Part shown: positions 40,431 to 48,892 of the stretch, one piece after another
Position numbering within the stretch: position 1 is the stretch's first letter
Layout of the letters: every line of letters begins with the position of its first letter
Assembly: GCF_009882975.1 (NCBI RefSeq)
Contig: NZ_WTUX01000006.1
Location: 249,006-313,005, forward strand
Direction of reading: 5' to 3'
Length of the DNA stretch: 64,000 nt
Source: Maritimibacter harenae
Lineage (GTDB): Bacteria; Pseudomonadota; Alphaproteobacteria; Rhodobacterales; Rhodobacteraceae
Translations under genes and position numbers: made by a program
The notes under the pieces: model-generated
Database searches by the model: none
The model's input: the letters and a program-made list of their open reading frames with translations, nothing else
Told to the model about the DNA's origin: nothing

Positions 40431-41678
40431 ATGAGCGACACCACCGGACGCCCGGAAAACCCCCTTGCCGCCTACGTCGCGGTGACCGCGGCCTACTGGG
40501 CGTTCATGCTGACCGACGGCGCGCTCCGGATGCTGGTGCTCCTGCATTTCCATGAGCTGGGCTTCTCTCCGATCACGCTGGCCTGGCTCTTCCTGCTCTA
40601 CGAGATCGCGGGGATGGTCACGAACCTGTCGGCGGGCTGGATCGCGGCGCGGTTCGGGCTGACCACGACGCTCTACGTCGGGCTGGGCATCCAGGTGGTC
40701 GCGCTCGTCGCGCTGTCGCGGCTCGACCCCGGTTGGACGGTCGCGCTGTCGGTGCCCTTCGTGATGGTGGTGCAGGGGATGTCGGGCGTGGCCAAGGACC
40801 TGGCCAAGATGTCGTCGAAATCCGCCGTGAAGATCCTGGCCCCCGCGGCCGATGGCGGTCTCTTCCGCTGGGTCGCGGTGCTCACCGGGTCGAAGAACGC
40901 GGTGAAGGGCGTGGGCTTCTTCCTGGGCGCGGGGCTGCTGGCCGTGATCGGGTTCGAGGCGGCGGTCCTGGCGATGGCCGCGGTGCTCGCGGTGATCCTG
41001 GTCGCGGTGGTTCTGTTCATGCCTTCCGGGCTGCCCAAAGGCTCTAAATCGGCCAAATTCGCCCAGGTTTTCTCCAAGGACCCCAAGATCAACCGGCTGT
41101 CCCTGGCCCGCATGTTCCTGTTCGGCGCGCGGGACACGTGGTTCGTGGTGGGCATCCCGATCTATTTCCACGCGCTGCTCGACGACGGAACGCCCGAAGG
41201 CGCGCGAAACGCGTTCTTCCTTGTCGGCGGTTTCATGGCGCTGTGGATCATCGCCTATGGCGCGGTGCAGGCGGGGGCGCCGCGGATACTGGGCCGCGCG
41301 GCGCACGAGGGGCCGGTTGCCACCCGGCTCGCCATCCGGTGGGTGTCGGTGCTGACCGCGATCATCGCCGGGCTGGCCGTGATCGCGCTCGTCCCGGGCG
41401 ACTGGGTGGCGCCGGTGATCGTCGCGGGGCTTCTGGCCTTCGGTTTCGTCTTCGCGATCAACTCGTCGCTGCACTCCTACCTGATCCTCGCGTTTTCGCA
41501 GGCGGAGCGGGTGACGATGGACGTGGGGTTCTACTACATGTCGAACGCCGCCGGGCGGTTGGTGGGAACGCTCCTGTCCGGGGTCAGCTACCAGTTGGGC
41601 GGCCTGCCCCTGTGCCTCGCCACGGCGGCGGTGATGGCGGGGGCGAGCTTCCTGTCGGCGCGGCGGCTCACGGCCTGA
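40431..41678 (+). CDS. arsJ: ArsJ, MFS exporter of 1-arseno-3-phosphoglycerate
   Basis: A 415-residue major-facilitator protein with about 12 membrane segments. Stretches diagnostic of ArsJ are AAYWAFMLTDGALRMLVLLH, GVAKDLAKMSSKSAVKIL, AVLTGSKNAVKGVGFFLG and LARMFLFGARDTWFVVGIP. ArsJ extrudes the unstable arsenate ester made by the partner GAPDH, giving net arsenate efflux from the cytoplasm. The gene is four bases after the DUF1036 gene. No arsR, arsC or arsH is visible, so regulation probably comes from the PhoB box upstream of gap rather than from an ArsR repressor. Confidence 0.92.
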   Translation: MSDTTGRPENPLAAYVAVTAAYWAFMLTDGALRMLVLLHFHELGFSPITLAWLFLLYEIAGMVTNLSAGWIAARFGLTTTLYVGLGIQVVALVALSRLDPGWTVALSVPFVMVVQGMSGVAKDLAKMSSKSAVKILAPAADGGLFRWVAVLTGSKNAVKGVGFFLGAGLLAVIGFEAAVLAMAAVLAVILVAVVLFMPSGLPKGSKSAKFAQVFSKDPKINRLSLARMFLFGARDTWFVVGIPIYFHALLDDGTPEGARNAFFLVGGFMALWIIAYGAVQAGAPRILGRAAHEGPVATRLAIRWVSVLTAIIAGLAVIALVPGDWVAPVIVAGLLAFGFVFAINSSLHSYLILAFSQAERVTMDVGFYYMSNAAGRLVGTLLSGVSYQLGGLPLCLATAAVMAGASFLSARRLTA

Positions 41679-41694
41679 CGACGCGCCCCAGGTC

Positions 41695-42435
41695 TCAGAT
41701 CCAGCCCGCGATGCTCGGGACGAGAAGAACCAGCACCATCAGGTTGCCCAGCCCGTGGATGCCGATTCCGATCCACGTGTTGCGGTACCGCTGGACGAGG
41801 AACGGGATCGTCAGGCTGATCGGCATCAGGGTGACGAAGTTCCAGCGCATGAAGGCGTGAATGAGCAGGTTCCAGCACAGCCCGTTGACCAGCCACGCGT
41901 ACTTCCCGAACACGCGCTCCTGCAACGGCAGGGCATAGCCGCGCCAAAGCAGTTCTTCCCCGCCGATGTTGACCACGAGCCATCCAAGCCAGAACAGGAT
42001 GAGCCACCAGTTGCCCTCGACGGGTGCACCGAAGAACGTGGTCAGCCCCGCCTCGAGGCTCAGCGTGGGGTCGAACAGCTCCGGTATGATCACGGGCGGG
42101 GCAAAGAAGGCGAATTGCGCGAAGAATGCGCCGGTTCCGGACAGGAGAACTTCGAAGACCTGCAGGACGACGAGGGCGGCAAGAATGATGCCCCAGTCCT
42201 TCCCGCGCAGTTTTCCAAGACGAAACCGGCTTCGAAACGACTCGTCCGGATGTGTCCTGCGCCACCGCGCCACGGCCCAGCCGAGCAACAACACGATTGG
42301 CAGCCACAGGGCGGCGGTCCAGCTGACGATGAGCGGGAGGCCCAGGTCGTTCGCGATTGGCACGCCGACATAGAGGCCGACGAAAATGATGAAGCCGGGG
42401 ATGCCGAAAAAGGCCAGGGTGCGCAGGAGAGTCAT
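41695..42435 (-). CDS. CPBP-family intramembrane metalloprotease-like protein
   Basis: A 246-residue protein with about seven hydrophobic segments and the CPBP (ABI/Rce1) motifs: EE-x3-R in GGEELLWRGY (Glu160, Glu161, Arg165), His193 in NLLIHAFMRWNF, and a third motif in GIGIHGLGNLM. It belongs to the intramembrane glutamyl endopeptidase family. Substrates are not known; bacterial relatives are tied to bacteriocin immunity or protein processing. It is convergent with arsJ, with 16 bases between stops. Confidence 0.85.
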   Translation of the reverse strand: MTLLRTLAFFGIPGFIIFVGLYVGVPIANDLGLPLIVSWTAALWLPIVLLLGWAVARWRRTHPDESFRSRFRLGKLRGKDWGIILAALVVLQVFEVLLSGTGAFFAQFAFFAPPVIIPELFDPTLSLEAGLTTFFGAPVEGNWWLILFWLGWLVVNIGGEELLWRGYALPLQERVFGKYAWLVNGLCWNLLIHAFMRWNFVTLMPISLTIPFLVQRYRNTWIGIGIHGLGNLMVLVLLVPSIAGWI

Positions 42436-42538
42436 CCGCGCAACAAACAGCGTAATCCCGGGACCGTCAACGCGCGTTCAACGGTCTGATCGGTCTCGAA
42501 AAAATCCGGTCATGCGCGGTTTCCGCATGATGCAGAGG

Positions 42539-43075
42539 TCAGGTCGTGGCGATCCAGTCGGCGATGGTTTCGGCGCATTCCTCGGCGGTGAGCTCGGTCG
42601 TGTCGAGCTCGAGCACGTGGTCCGCGTCGCCTCCGATCAGGATCTGCCCTTCTTCGTGGTACTGGAGCGCCAGCGCCCGTTTGCGCGACTTGCGCATCGC
42701 CTCGCGCCCGGCCGAGCCGATGCGGCGGGCATTCTCGTCCGGGTCGCAGTGGACGTGGACCACGTAGAGCGGCCCGCGCGCCTCGGCGAGATTGCGAATC
42801 CGGGTCCAGGCCTCGGCCGACCAGTCGGAGCCTTCGCGCAGGGCGTCGGTCATGATCAGCGGAACCTCCGGATCGAGCTCGGCGATGCGGGCATCCGCGA
42901 TGTCCCAGACCGCGCGCACGGTGTCGTAGAAAGCGGGGCTTTTGAAATCGGTGAGCGCGTAGGCGAGGTTCATCTGGGTGTGAACGTCGAGGAGCCGGCC
43001 CCCGAGCCGGTCCTGAAGCGCCTGTCCGATGGTGAGTTTCCCGGTGCCGGGGAAGCCGTTGAGAAAGATAAGCAT
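42539..43075 (-). CDS. Small P-loop ATPase/kinase-like protein
   Basis: A 178-residue P-loop protein with Walker A at the N-terminus (LNGFPGTGKLTIG, 5-17), DVHTQMNLAYAL after it, and an adenylate-kinase-like lid region with Arg-rich residues (AMRKSRKRALALQY). It resembles the AAA_33/shikimate-kinase-like group of predicted nucleotide kinases. The ATG at 43075 is the only sensible start even though no strong ribosome site is visible; a longer frame upstream is unsupported. The substrate is unknown. Confidence 0.75.
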   Translation of the reverse strand: MLIFLNGFPGTGKLTIGQALQDRLGGRLLDVHTQMNLAYALTDFKSPAFYDTVRAVWDIADARIAELDPEVPLIMTDALREGSDWSAEAWTRIRNLAEARGPLYVVHVHCDPDENARRIGSAGREAMRKSRKRALALQYHEEGQILIGGDADHVLELDTTELTAEECAETIADWIATT

Positions 43076-43172
43076 GGGCGGATCATGGCCCGAATCGTGG
43101 CCGGTGCCAAAAGGAAAACCGGCGCGGAGCGGGTCCGCGCCGGTTTCTTTCGTTTGCCCGATCCGTTGCGGA

Positions 43173-45824
43173 TCAGAAGTTGAGCGACACGTCGCGGTGG
43201 CGCGCCGTGCAGGCGGCCAGTGCCAGGGCCTGTTCCCGGGTGAATCGCTCCTGCGACCGGATCCCGAGCGTGCCCTCGATGCCCTCGACGTAGGCGCGGA
43301 TGCCCGGAAGCAGCGATGCGGCATCCGTGCGCCACTGCTGCTGGGCCGCGTATTCCGCCAGCGCCTCTTCGTAGTCGGCGAGGGCCGCGTCACGGTCGAC
43401 CTCGTCCTCGTCGATTTCGCGACGGGCACTGGCCAGCGCCGACTCGACGTCGCCCGCGCCCGGCACCGCGTCGATCAGGTCCTCGATCTCCTCGATGCGC
43501 TCGGCGTCCGCTTCGCCCTGGCCGGTCTCGATCAGGTCGCGCACGTCGTTGAGCGGGCCTTCGAGCGCCGCGTAGGCCTCGTTCGCCTCGAGGATCGCCA
43601 GGATCTCGGCGGCATCTTCGTAGGCGTTGTCGGCCGCGCGCCGGTAGAGGTTGCGCGCCCGGTCCTCGGCCGCCGTGAGTTCGGCGAAGGAATCGTGAAC
43701 CTCTTCCCAGTCCTCGGGAATCCGGGCCTCGACCTCGGCGAGCTCCTCGTCGATTTCCGCGATGCGCGCTTCGAGCGTGGCGCGGTCCGGATGGTCCTGA
43801 GCCATGCGGCTGATGCGCGTCGCGTCTTCCTCCCGCTCCTCCTCGAGGCTGCGGATCTGCTTTTGCAGGTTGCGCACGAGGGTGAGCTGCGGGCGATAGT
43901 CGACCGCGGCCTCCATGACGGCGTCGTCGGCCTCGGCGATGGCGTCCATCTGGGCCAGCGCTTCCCCGGCGGCGGCGATGCCGTCGGCGAAGTCGTCACG
44001 CAGGTCCTCGGGCAGCGCTTTCAGGTCGAGCTGGCGCGCGGCCTCGATCGCCTCGGAGGTCGACGGGTCGCTGGAGAGTTCCTTGGCGACGTATTCCTCG
44101 AGGCAGAGCTGGAGCTGCGGGTTGCGCGGCGGCGGGGCCGTTTCGCTGAGCAGGCTCACGCGGCTGGGCAGGTAGTTCACCAGCGGCGGGTAGGCACCGA
44201 CGATGGCCAGCGCGATGAGCTGCAACAGGATGAACGGGATCACGCCGCGATAGATCTGGAGCGTCTTGACCACCGCCGGGGCGACGCCGCGCAGGTAGAA
44301 CAACGCGAAGCCGAAGGGTGGTGTCAGGAACGAGGTCTGGATGTTCAGACCGATCATAACGCCCAGCCACACCGCGGTGACGTTTGCGCCCGGGTCCGAC
44401 AGCAGGATCGGCGCCACGATGGGCACCACGACCACGGCGATCTCGATGAAGTCGAGGAAGAAGCCGAGGACGAAGATCACGAGCATGACGATGATGAACT
44501 GGGTCCAGAACCCGCCCGGCATGCCGTTCAGGAACTCGCGCACCAGCTCTTCGCCGCCGAAGCCGCGGAAAGCGGCGGTCAGCATCGCCGCGCCCAGCAG
44601 GATGATGAAGACGAGCGAGGTTGTCTTCGCCGTCTCGAGCATCACCGCCTGAAGCGTGTTGTCGATGCGGAAGGACCGGATCGCCGACCAGATCAGCGCG
44701 ATGATCAGCAGCACCGTCGCGACCGCGCCGATGCCGATGCCGATGGAATCCTGCTGTGAATCCACCGCCTTCACGTTCATCTCGAAATTCGACAGCGCAA
44801 CGATCAGCAGGCCGATGGACACAATCGCCAGGAGCGCCGGTCCATACATGAACTTGGTGTCTTTGCCGGGCAGGCGGTAGGAGGCCATGATCAGCGCGCC
44901 CGCCGCCCCGATGGCGCCGGCCTGGTTCACCGTGGCGATGCCGCCGATGATGGAGCCGAGCACGAGGAAGATCAGCGCGAGCGGCGGCACGAGGATGAGC
45001 AGCACCTGGCCCCAGAAGGCGGCGTTGTACTTGGTGCTCTTGTCGTGCACGGCCGGCGCGGCCTTGGGCCGGATCAGCGCGTAGATCAGGATGTAGGTCA
45101 TGTAGATGCCGACGAGGACGAGCCCGGGGATGAGCGCGCCCAGGAACATCTCGCCCGCCGAGGTGCCGGAGACGTCGAAGATCGACGGCATCTGGAGTTC
45201 CCCGGTGGCTTCCTTGTGCAGCGACTTGCGCAGGGTCGAGGCCTGGTCGGCCGCGCTCGCAAGCTGGTCGGCGAGGATGATGAGCACGATCGACGGCGGG
45301 ATGATCTGTCCCAGCGTGCCCGAAGCGGCGATGGTGCCGGTGGCCAGCGGCGTCGAGTAGTTCGAGCGCAGCATCGCCGGGAGAGAGATCATGCCCATCG
45401 CGACCACGGTCGCACCGACGATGCCGGTGGTGGCGGCAAGCAGCGCGCCCACGAAGACGACCGAGATGCCCAGGCCGCCCGGGACCGGGCCGAAGAGCTG
45501 CGCCATCGTGACCAGCAGGTCCTCGGCGATCTTCGAGCGCTGGAGCATGATGCCCATGAAGATGAAGAGCGGGATGGCGATGAGCGTATCCCTCTCGACC
45601 TCCCAGTAGACCCCTCGGAGGTTTGTCACCCCGGCCGTGAGCCATTCCTGCGGCCCGCCTGAGTGGAAGAAGGCGTCCGTGTTGTCTGCGAATATCCAGC
45701 CGGTCAGCGCGGCGAGCCCGATCGTGATGATCGCGGCGCCGGGCAGCGCGAAGGCCACCGGGTAGCCCGAGCCCAGCGCGCCGGCCATGATGACGACGAG
45801 AAGAATGAGGAAGAAGATTTCCAT
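43173..45824 (-). CDS. TRAP transporter large permease (DctM-like) with extra membrane insertion and C-terminal coiled-coil domain
   Basis: A membrane subunit of a tripartite ATP-independent uptake system. The first about 560 residues show the DctM family (IPLFIFMGIMLQRSKIAEDL, GTLGQIIPPSIVLIILAD, LGVMIGLNIQTSFLTPPFG). An insertion of about 80 residues near 320-400 adds about two membrane helices. Residues about 565-883 form an acidic, heptad-rich soluble extension (LVRNLQKQIRSLEEEREEDA, LEARIAEIDEELAEVEARIP) with no recognised domain. Typical DctM is about 430 residues; this one is 883. The first membrane part resembles the mannitol/chloroaromatic subfamily. It is 15 bases after the small permease gene. 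Confidence 0.9.
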   Translation of the reverse strand: MEIFFLILLVVIMAGALGSGYPVAFALPGAAIITIGLAALTGWIFADNTDAFFHSGGPQEWLTAGVTNLRGVYWEVERDTLIAIPLFIFMGIMLQRSKIAEDLLVTMAQLFGPVPGGLGISVVFVGALLAATTGIVGATVVAMGMISLPAMLRSNYSTPLATGTIAASGTLGQIIPPSIVLIILADQLASAADQASTLRKSLHKEATGELQMPSIFDVSGTSAGEMFLGALIPGLVLVGIYMTYILIYALIRPKAAPAVHDKSTKYNAAFWGQVLLILVPPLALIFLVLGSIIGGIATVNQAGAIGAAGALIMASYRLPGKDTKFMYGPALLAIVSIGLLIVALSNFEMNVKAVDSQQDSIGIGIGAVATVLLIIALIWSAIRSFRIDNTLQAVMLETAKTTSLVFIILLGAAMLTAAFRGFGGEELVREFLNGMPGGFWTQFIIVMLVIFVLGFFLDFIEIAVVVVPIVAPILLSDPGANVTAVWLGVMIGLNIQTSFLTPPFGFALFYLRGVAPAVVKTLQIYRGVIPFILLQLIALAIVGAYPPLVNYLPSRVSLLSETAPPPRNPQLQLCLEEYVAKELSSDPSTSEAIEAARQLDLKALPEDLRDDFADGIAAAGEALAQMDAIAEADDAVMEAAVDYRPQLTLVRNLQKQIRSLEEEREEDATRISRMAQDHPDRATLEARIAEIDEELAEVEARIPEDWEEVHDSFAELTAAEDRARNLYRRAADNAYEDAAEILAILEANEAYAALEGPLNDVRDLIETGQGEADAERIEEIEDLIDAVPGAGDVESALASARREIDEDEVDRDAALADYEEALAEYAAQQQWRTDAASLLPGIRAYVEGIEGTLGIRSQERFTREQALALAACTARHRDVSLNF

Positions 45825-45839
45825 GGTCGCGGCGCCCCC

Positions 45840-46838
45840 TTAGTGTCCGCCGGCCGGGGCCGGTTCCCGGTGCCCCGGTTCGTCGCGTGCGTCCGCGACG
45901 GCATCGAAGAAGTAGCTGACGAACTGGATCAGCATGGTCACGCCGAAGAGCCCGATGAAGGCCGCCATCTGGTATTTCACGAACATCCCGTAGGGCCCGG
46001 CCTGGCTGACCTCGTAGTTGGCCAGCGGCGCGTTCACGATGGATTGCGGTCCGTTCAGCCCGATGGCGAGGATCACCCAGACGGTGCTCATGCCGAGCAG
46101 GATCGTCCCGAACGCGTTGAAGAAGCCCTTCCGCGTGCGCCCGAAGCCGGCATAGAGGATGTCGACGCGCACGTGGCCTTCGTCGAACAGCGTATAGGCC
46201 GACGCGAACAGGAAGAGCGCGGCGTACCAGTAGCGCACCAGGTCGCCCATCAGCGCCTGTTCATAGGAAAAGACGAAGCGCGACACCACGATCAGAAGCT
46301 CGGCGGCCACGATCAGCAGCGCGAGCCAGACGAAGCCCAGCGTGCGGGTGAACAGCGCGAAGATGAAGGCGAAGACGATCAGCGGTGCGTGGACCCAGGG
46401 CCCGACCCAGTTCGAGCGCGCCAGGTTGCGCGACGCGGTTTCGCCCAGGAGCGGCGCGATCAGGTCTTCCGTGCGCAGGAAGGCGATCGTGGCGTCGAAA
46501 ACGCCGACCAGGAAGACCGACCAGAACAGCGCCCTGATCAGGTAGACGTTGAACGTGTGCACCCGGTGCGCGTCCCAGCGGATCGCGCGGTCCTGTGTCG
46601 TCAGCACGAAGCCCGCCGTGATCACCACCGCGACGACGTAGAGCGCCACGTGGACCCAGGCGAGCCCGGCCCCCTCGGCGCCCCAGTTGCGCAGGCCCGG
46701 AAAGTCGAAATAGACGACAAGCACGTTGTTGATCAGCATCGCGGCCAGGACACCGAGCGAGATCCACCCGAACAGACGTTGGGGGATCGCCGGTCGCCCG
46801 TGGCGCGGAATTTCTGTGTGATCGAAGACCTCGGTCAA
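45840..46838 (-). CDS. TRAP transporter small permease (DctQ-like), enlarged
   Basis: A membrane subunit with about eight hydrophobic segments in 332 residues; ordinary DctQ has four in 160-200. The C-terminal half carries the DctQ pattern (YTLFDEGHVRVDILYAGF). The N-terminal half supplies extra helices (FGWISLGVLAAMLINNVLVV and others). The best start is TTG at 46838, five bases after AGGGAGG, giving LTEVFDHTEIPRHG. The ATG at 46928 would lie upstream of the terminator-like hairpin of the binding-protein gene and is rejected. Confidence 0.85.
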   Translation of the reverse strand: MTEVFDHTEIPRHGRPAIPQRLFGWISLGVLAAMLINNVLVVYFDFPGLRNWGAEGAGLAWVHVALYVVAVVITAGFVLTTQDRAIRWDAHRVHTFNVYLIRALFWSVFLVGVFDATIAFLRTEDLIAPLLGETASRNLARSNWVGPWVHAPLIVFAFIFALFTRTLGFVWLALLIVAAELLIVVSRFVFSYEQALMGDLVRYWYAALFLFASAYTLFDEGHVRVDILYAGFGRTRKGFFNAFGTILLGMSTVWVILAIGLNGPQSIVNAPLANYEVSQAGPYGMFVKYQMAAFIGLFGVTMLIQFVSYFFDAVADARDEPGHREPAPAGGH

Positions 46839-46888
46839 TGGTCCCTCCCTGGACGCATATCCTGCCTGATTGCGCGCTGCTTTAGCAG

Positions 46889-46914
46889 AAAAAAAGCGGG
46901 ACCAAAGCCCCGCT
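46889..46914 (-). terminator. Hairpin with T-run between the TRAP binding-protein and permease genes
   Basis: On the minus strand, AGCGGG (46909-46914) pairs with CCCGCT (46895-46900) and is followed by seven Ts. It lies 34 bases after the binding-protein stop codon. Partial termination would give more binding protein than permease, a usual arrangement in TRAP operons. Confidence 0.75.
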
Positions 46915-46947
46915 TTCGCTTTTTTCAAGTCGTTTCGCGCATCGCGA

Positions 46948-48036
46948 TCAACCGATACCCATGATCCGGTTGCGGTTGTCCACGAACTGACCTTCGAACA
47001 GTGCGATACCGCGGCCGTAGTTGCGCATGGTTTCCTGCGCGCTTTCGTTCACGCGCGCGGCGAGATCCGAGTGCGCGGCGGTCTCTTCGAAGACTTCCAT
47101 CGCGGCTTCGCCCATCGCGTCCCACACGTCCTCGTTGAACGAGCGGACCTCGACGCCCTGCTCGTCCTGGAGACGCTGCAGGTATTCGCCGTTGAGTGCC
47201 GTGGCTTCGTAGTAGCTGTTGGCGTTCTCTTCGAGCGCAGCGGCGGTGATGATCGCACGCTGGGTGTCGGACAGGCCCGACCACCACGACTTGTTCGAGG
47301 TGAGCGAGAGCTGCGCGCCCGGCTCGTGCATGCCGCCGGTGTAGTAGTACTGGGCGGCCTCGTAGAACTTCATGAAGTAGTCGTTGTACGGACCGACCCA
47401 TTCGGTCGCTTCGATCGAGCCGGACACGAGGTTCTCGTAGATCTGGCCGCCCGGCAGCGACACGGTCGAGGCGCCGAGCTTCGAGAGCACCTGGCCACCA
47501 AGGCCCGGGATACGCATCTTCAGACCCTTGAGGTCATCCGGATCCTCGATTTCCTTGTTGAACCAGCCGCCGGCCTGGGTGCCGGTGTTGCCGGCCGGAA
47601 GACCGTAGAGGCCGAACTGGTCCTGCACTTCGTCCCACAGGGCGCGGCCTTCGCCGTAGATGCACCAGGCGTTGATTTCGGCAAAGGTCATGCCGAACGG
47701 CACGGCGGTGAAATAGGCGAGCGCCGGGTGCTTGCCGGTCCAGTAGTAGTCGGCGCCGATGTAGGCCTGCGAGTTGCCGCTGGCCACTTCGTCGAACACG
47801 TCCAGCGCGCCGACACGTTCGCCGGCGGCGAAGTATTCGGTCTGGATCGCGCCGTCGGACAGTTCGGTGATCCGGGATGCGAGACGCTGCGCCGACACAC
47901 CGAGGCCCGGGAAGTCACGGGGCCAGGTCGACACGATGGTCATCGTTGTGGCGTTCGACTGCGCAACCGCCGGCGCGGCCAGAGCGGTGCCGGCGGCGCC
48001 GAGTGCGGCGCCCTTCAGAAACTTACGACGTTCCAT
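46948..48036 (-). CDS. TRAP transporter periplasmic substrate-binding protein (DctP family)
   Basis: The 362-residue extracytoplasmic binding protein has a Tat-type signal (MERRKFLKGAALGAAGTALA). The DctP fold is shown by GLKMRIPGLGGQVLSKLGAS, the PGGQIYENLVSGSIEATEWV segment carrying the ligand-binding arginine and acidic residues, and GMHEPGAQLSLTSNKSWW. It is closest in pattern to the mannitol/chloroaromatic and alpha-keto-acid subgroup. The ligand is probably an organic acid but cannot be fixed by reading. It is the first gene of the TRAP operon; the hairpin just downstream limits read-through. Confidence 0.88.
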   Translation of the reverse strand: MERRKFLKGAALGAAGTALAAPAVAQSNATTMTIVSTWPRDFPGLGVSAQRLASRITELSDGAIQTEYFAAGERVGALDVFDEVASGNSQAYIGADYYWTGKHPALAYFTAVPFGMTFAEINAWCIYGEGRALWDEVQDQFGLYGLPAGNTGTQAGGWFNKEIEDPDDLKGLKMRIPGLGGQVLSKLGASTVSLPGGQIYENLVSGSIEATEWVGPYNDYFMKFYEAAQYYYTGGMHEPGAQLSLTSNKSWWSGLSDTQRAIITAAALEENANSYYEATALNGEYLQRLQDEQGVEVRSFNEDVWDAMGEAAMEVFEETAAHSDLAARVNESAQETMRNYGRGIALFEGQFVDNRNRIMGIG

Positions 48037-48144
48037 GGTTCCTCCTCCAAGTAAGACGTCTAGTCTTTTTCTTTTTTACGGTACGGGCTCCCGACCCGCG
48101 ACCTGCCTCACCCTACCCGGAACTATCGGTATTTCAAACGAAAA

Positions 48145-48178
48145 GACCTGCGGCAATTGGTCAAAATGCCCGCAGGTC
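48145..48178. repeat. Nine-base inverted repeat between chrR terminator and TRAP operon
   Basis: GACCTGCGG (48145-48153) and CCGCAGGTC (48170-48178) form a perfect inverted repeat with a 16-base spacer. On the minus strand it is followed by TTTTCGTTTG, so it could be a second terminator for chrR. It could equally be an operator or leader hairpin for the TRAP binding-protein gene about 110 bases downstream. Confidence 0.5.
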
Positions 48179-48188
48179 GCAACGGAAA

Positions 48189-48222
48189 CCCCCCGCATAC
48201 GGGAAACTACGTATGCGGGGGG
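48189..48222 (-). terminator. Strong intrinsic terminator after chrR
   Basis: A perfect 13-base-pair stem (CCCCCCGCATACG/CGTATGCGGGGGG, 48189-48201 with 48210-48222, loop of eight) lies 20 bases after the chrR stop. The T-run after it on the minus strand is short (TTTCCGTT), but the stem is very stable. Confidence 0.8.
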
Positions 48223-48241
48223 CGGAATTTTACGAATTCGT

Positions 48242-48892
48242 TCAGATCGCGAAGAGCGGTTGCAGGATTCTGGGCACGAGACCCGAGAACCGCAGCGGCG
48301 CGTCGGTGGCCGCAAGGCAGATGCAATCGTCGCCCGGGTCCGCCGTGGGGATGTGTTCGAGCTCGTCGTTCGCGATCTCGACGTCGCCCACGTCGAAGTG
48401 GCCGGTGGTGTCCGAGAACCCGCCCTGCAGGACGAGCGTCAGCTCGAGCCCGCCGTGGCTGTGTTCCGGCACCGGGCGCCCGGCGGGGATGTGAAGCAGG
48501 CGGGCCGACCCTTCGCGCCCCATGTCGACGATGCACTGGCGCACGCCGCCGCCGATGCTTTTCCAGCGCGGGGCCTTGCCCTTGAGGGCGGCCATCACAG
48601 GGCCGGGGTAGATGCCGTCGCGCGGGGTTTCGTCCGTCTCGGGGTCGTCGAGGTCGATCGCGTCGTCGAGCGCGCCGAGCACGCGGTCGCGCAGGTCGCC
48701 CGAGAGCGGTTCCTCGGCGATGTTCTCCAGCACCGCGCCCCCGGCCGCCTGGTGGGCGAGGTAGTTCGCACGGCAGGAATCGCACATCGACACGTGTGTC
48801 GCCACCACGAGCGCGAACGGCTTCGGCAGCGTGCCCGCCACGTAGGATGCCATCAGTGCATCCGGAATGTGATGAGAGATCCTTTCGGTCAT
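48242..48892 (-). CDS. chrR: ChrR, zinc-binding anti-sigma factor of the singlet-oxygen response
   Basis: Holds RpoE inactive until singlet oxygen or organic peroxides appear. The 216 residues have the ZAS anti-sigma domain with zinc ligands His7/8, His33, Cys37 and Cys40 (ATHVSMCDSC). A C-terminal cupin domain follows, with the ligand pattern H-x-H-x4-E in PEHSHGGLELTLVL and a distal His in DELEHIPT. Both domains correspond to R. sphaeroides ChrR. The ATG overlaps the rpoE stop by four bases, so sigma and anti-sigma are co-translated. Confidence 0.95.
   Translation of the reverse strand: MTERISHHIPDALMASYVAGTLPKPFALVVATHVSMCDSCRANYLAHQAAGGAVLENIAEEPLSGDLRDRVLGALDDAIDLDDPETDETPRDGIYPGPVMAALKGKAPRWKSIGGGVRQCIVDMGREGSARLLHIPAGRPVPEHSHGGLELTLVLQGGFSDTTGHFDVGDVEIANDELEHIPTADPGDDCICLAATDAPLRFSGLVPRILQPLFAI

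Noticed and set aside
46839..46928. Upstream ATG (46928) for the TRAP small permease
   Set aside because: It would place the T-run terminator hairpin within the coding sequence; TTG at 46838 has a near-perfect ribosome site.
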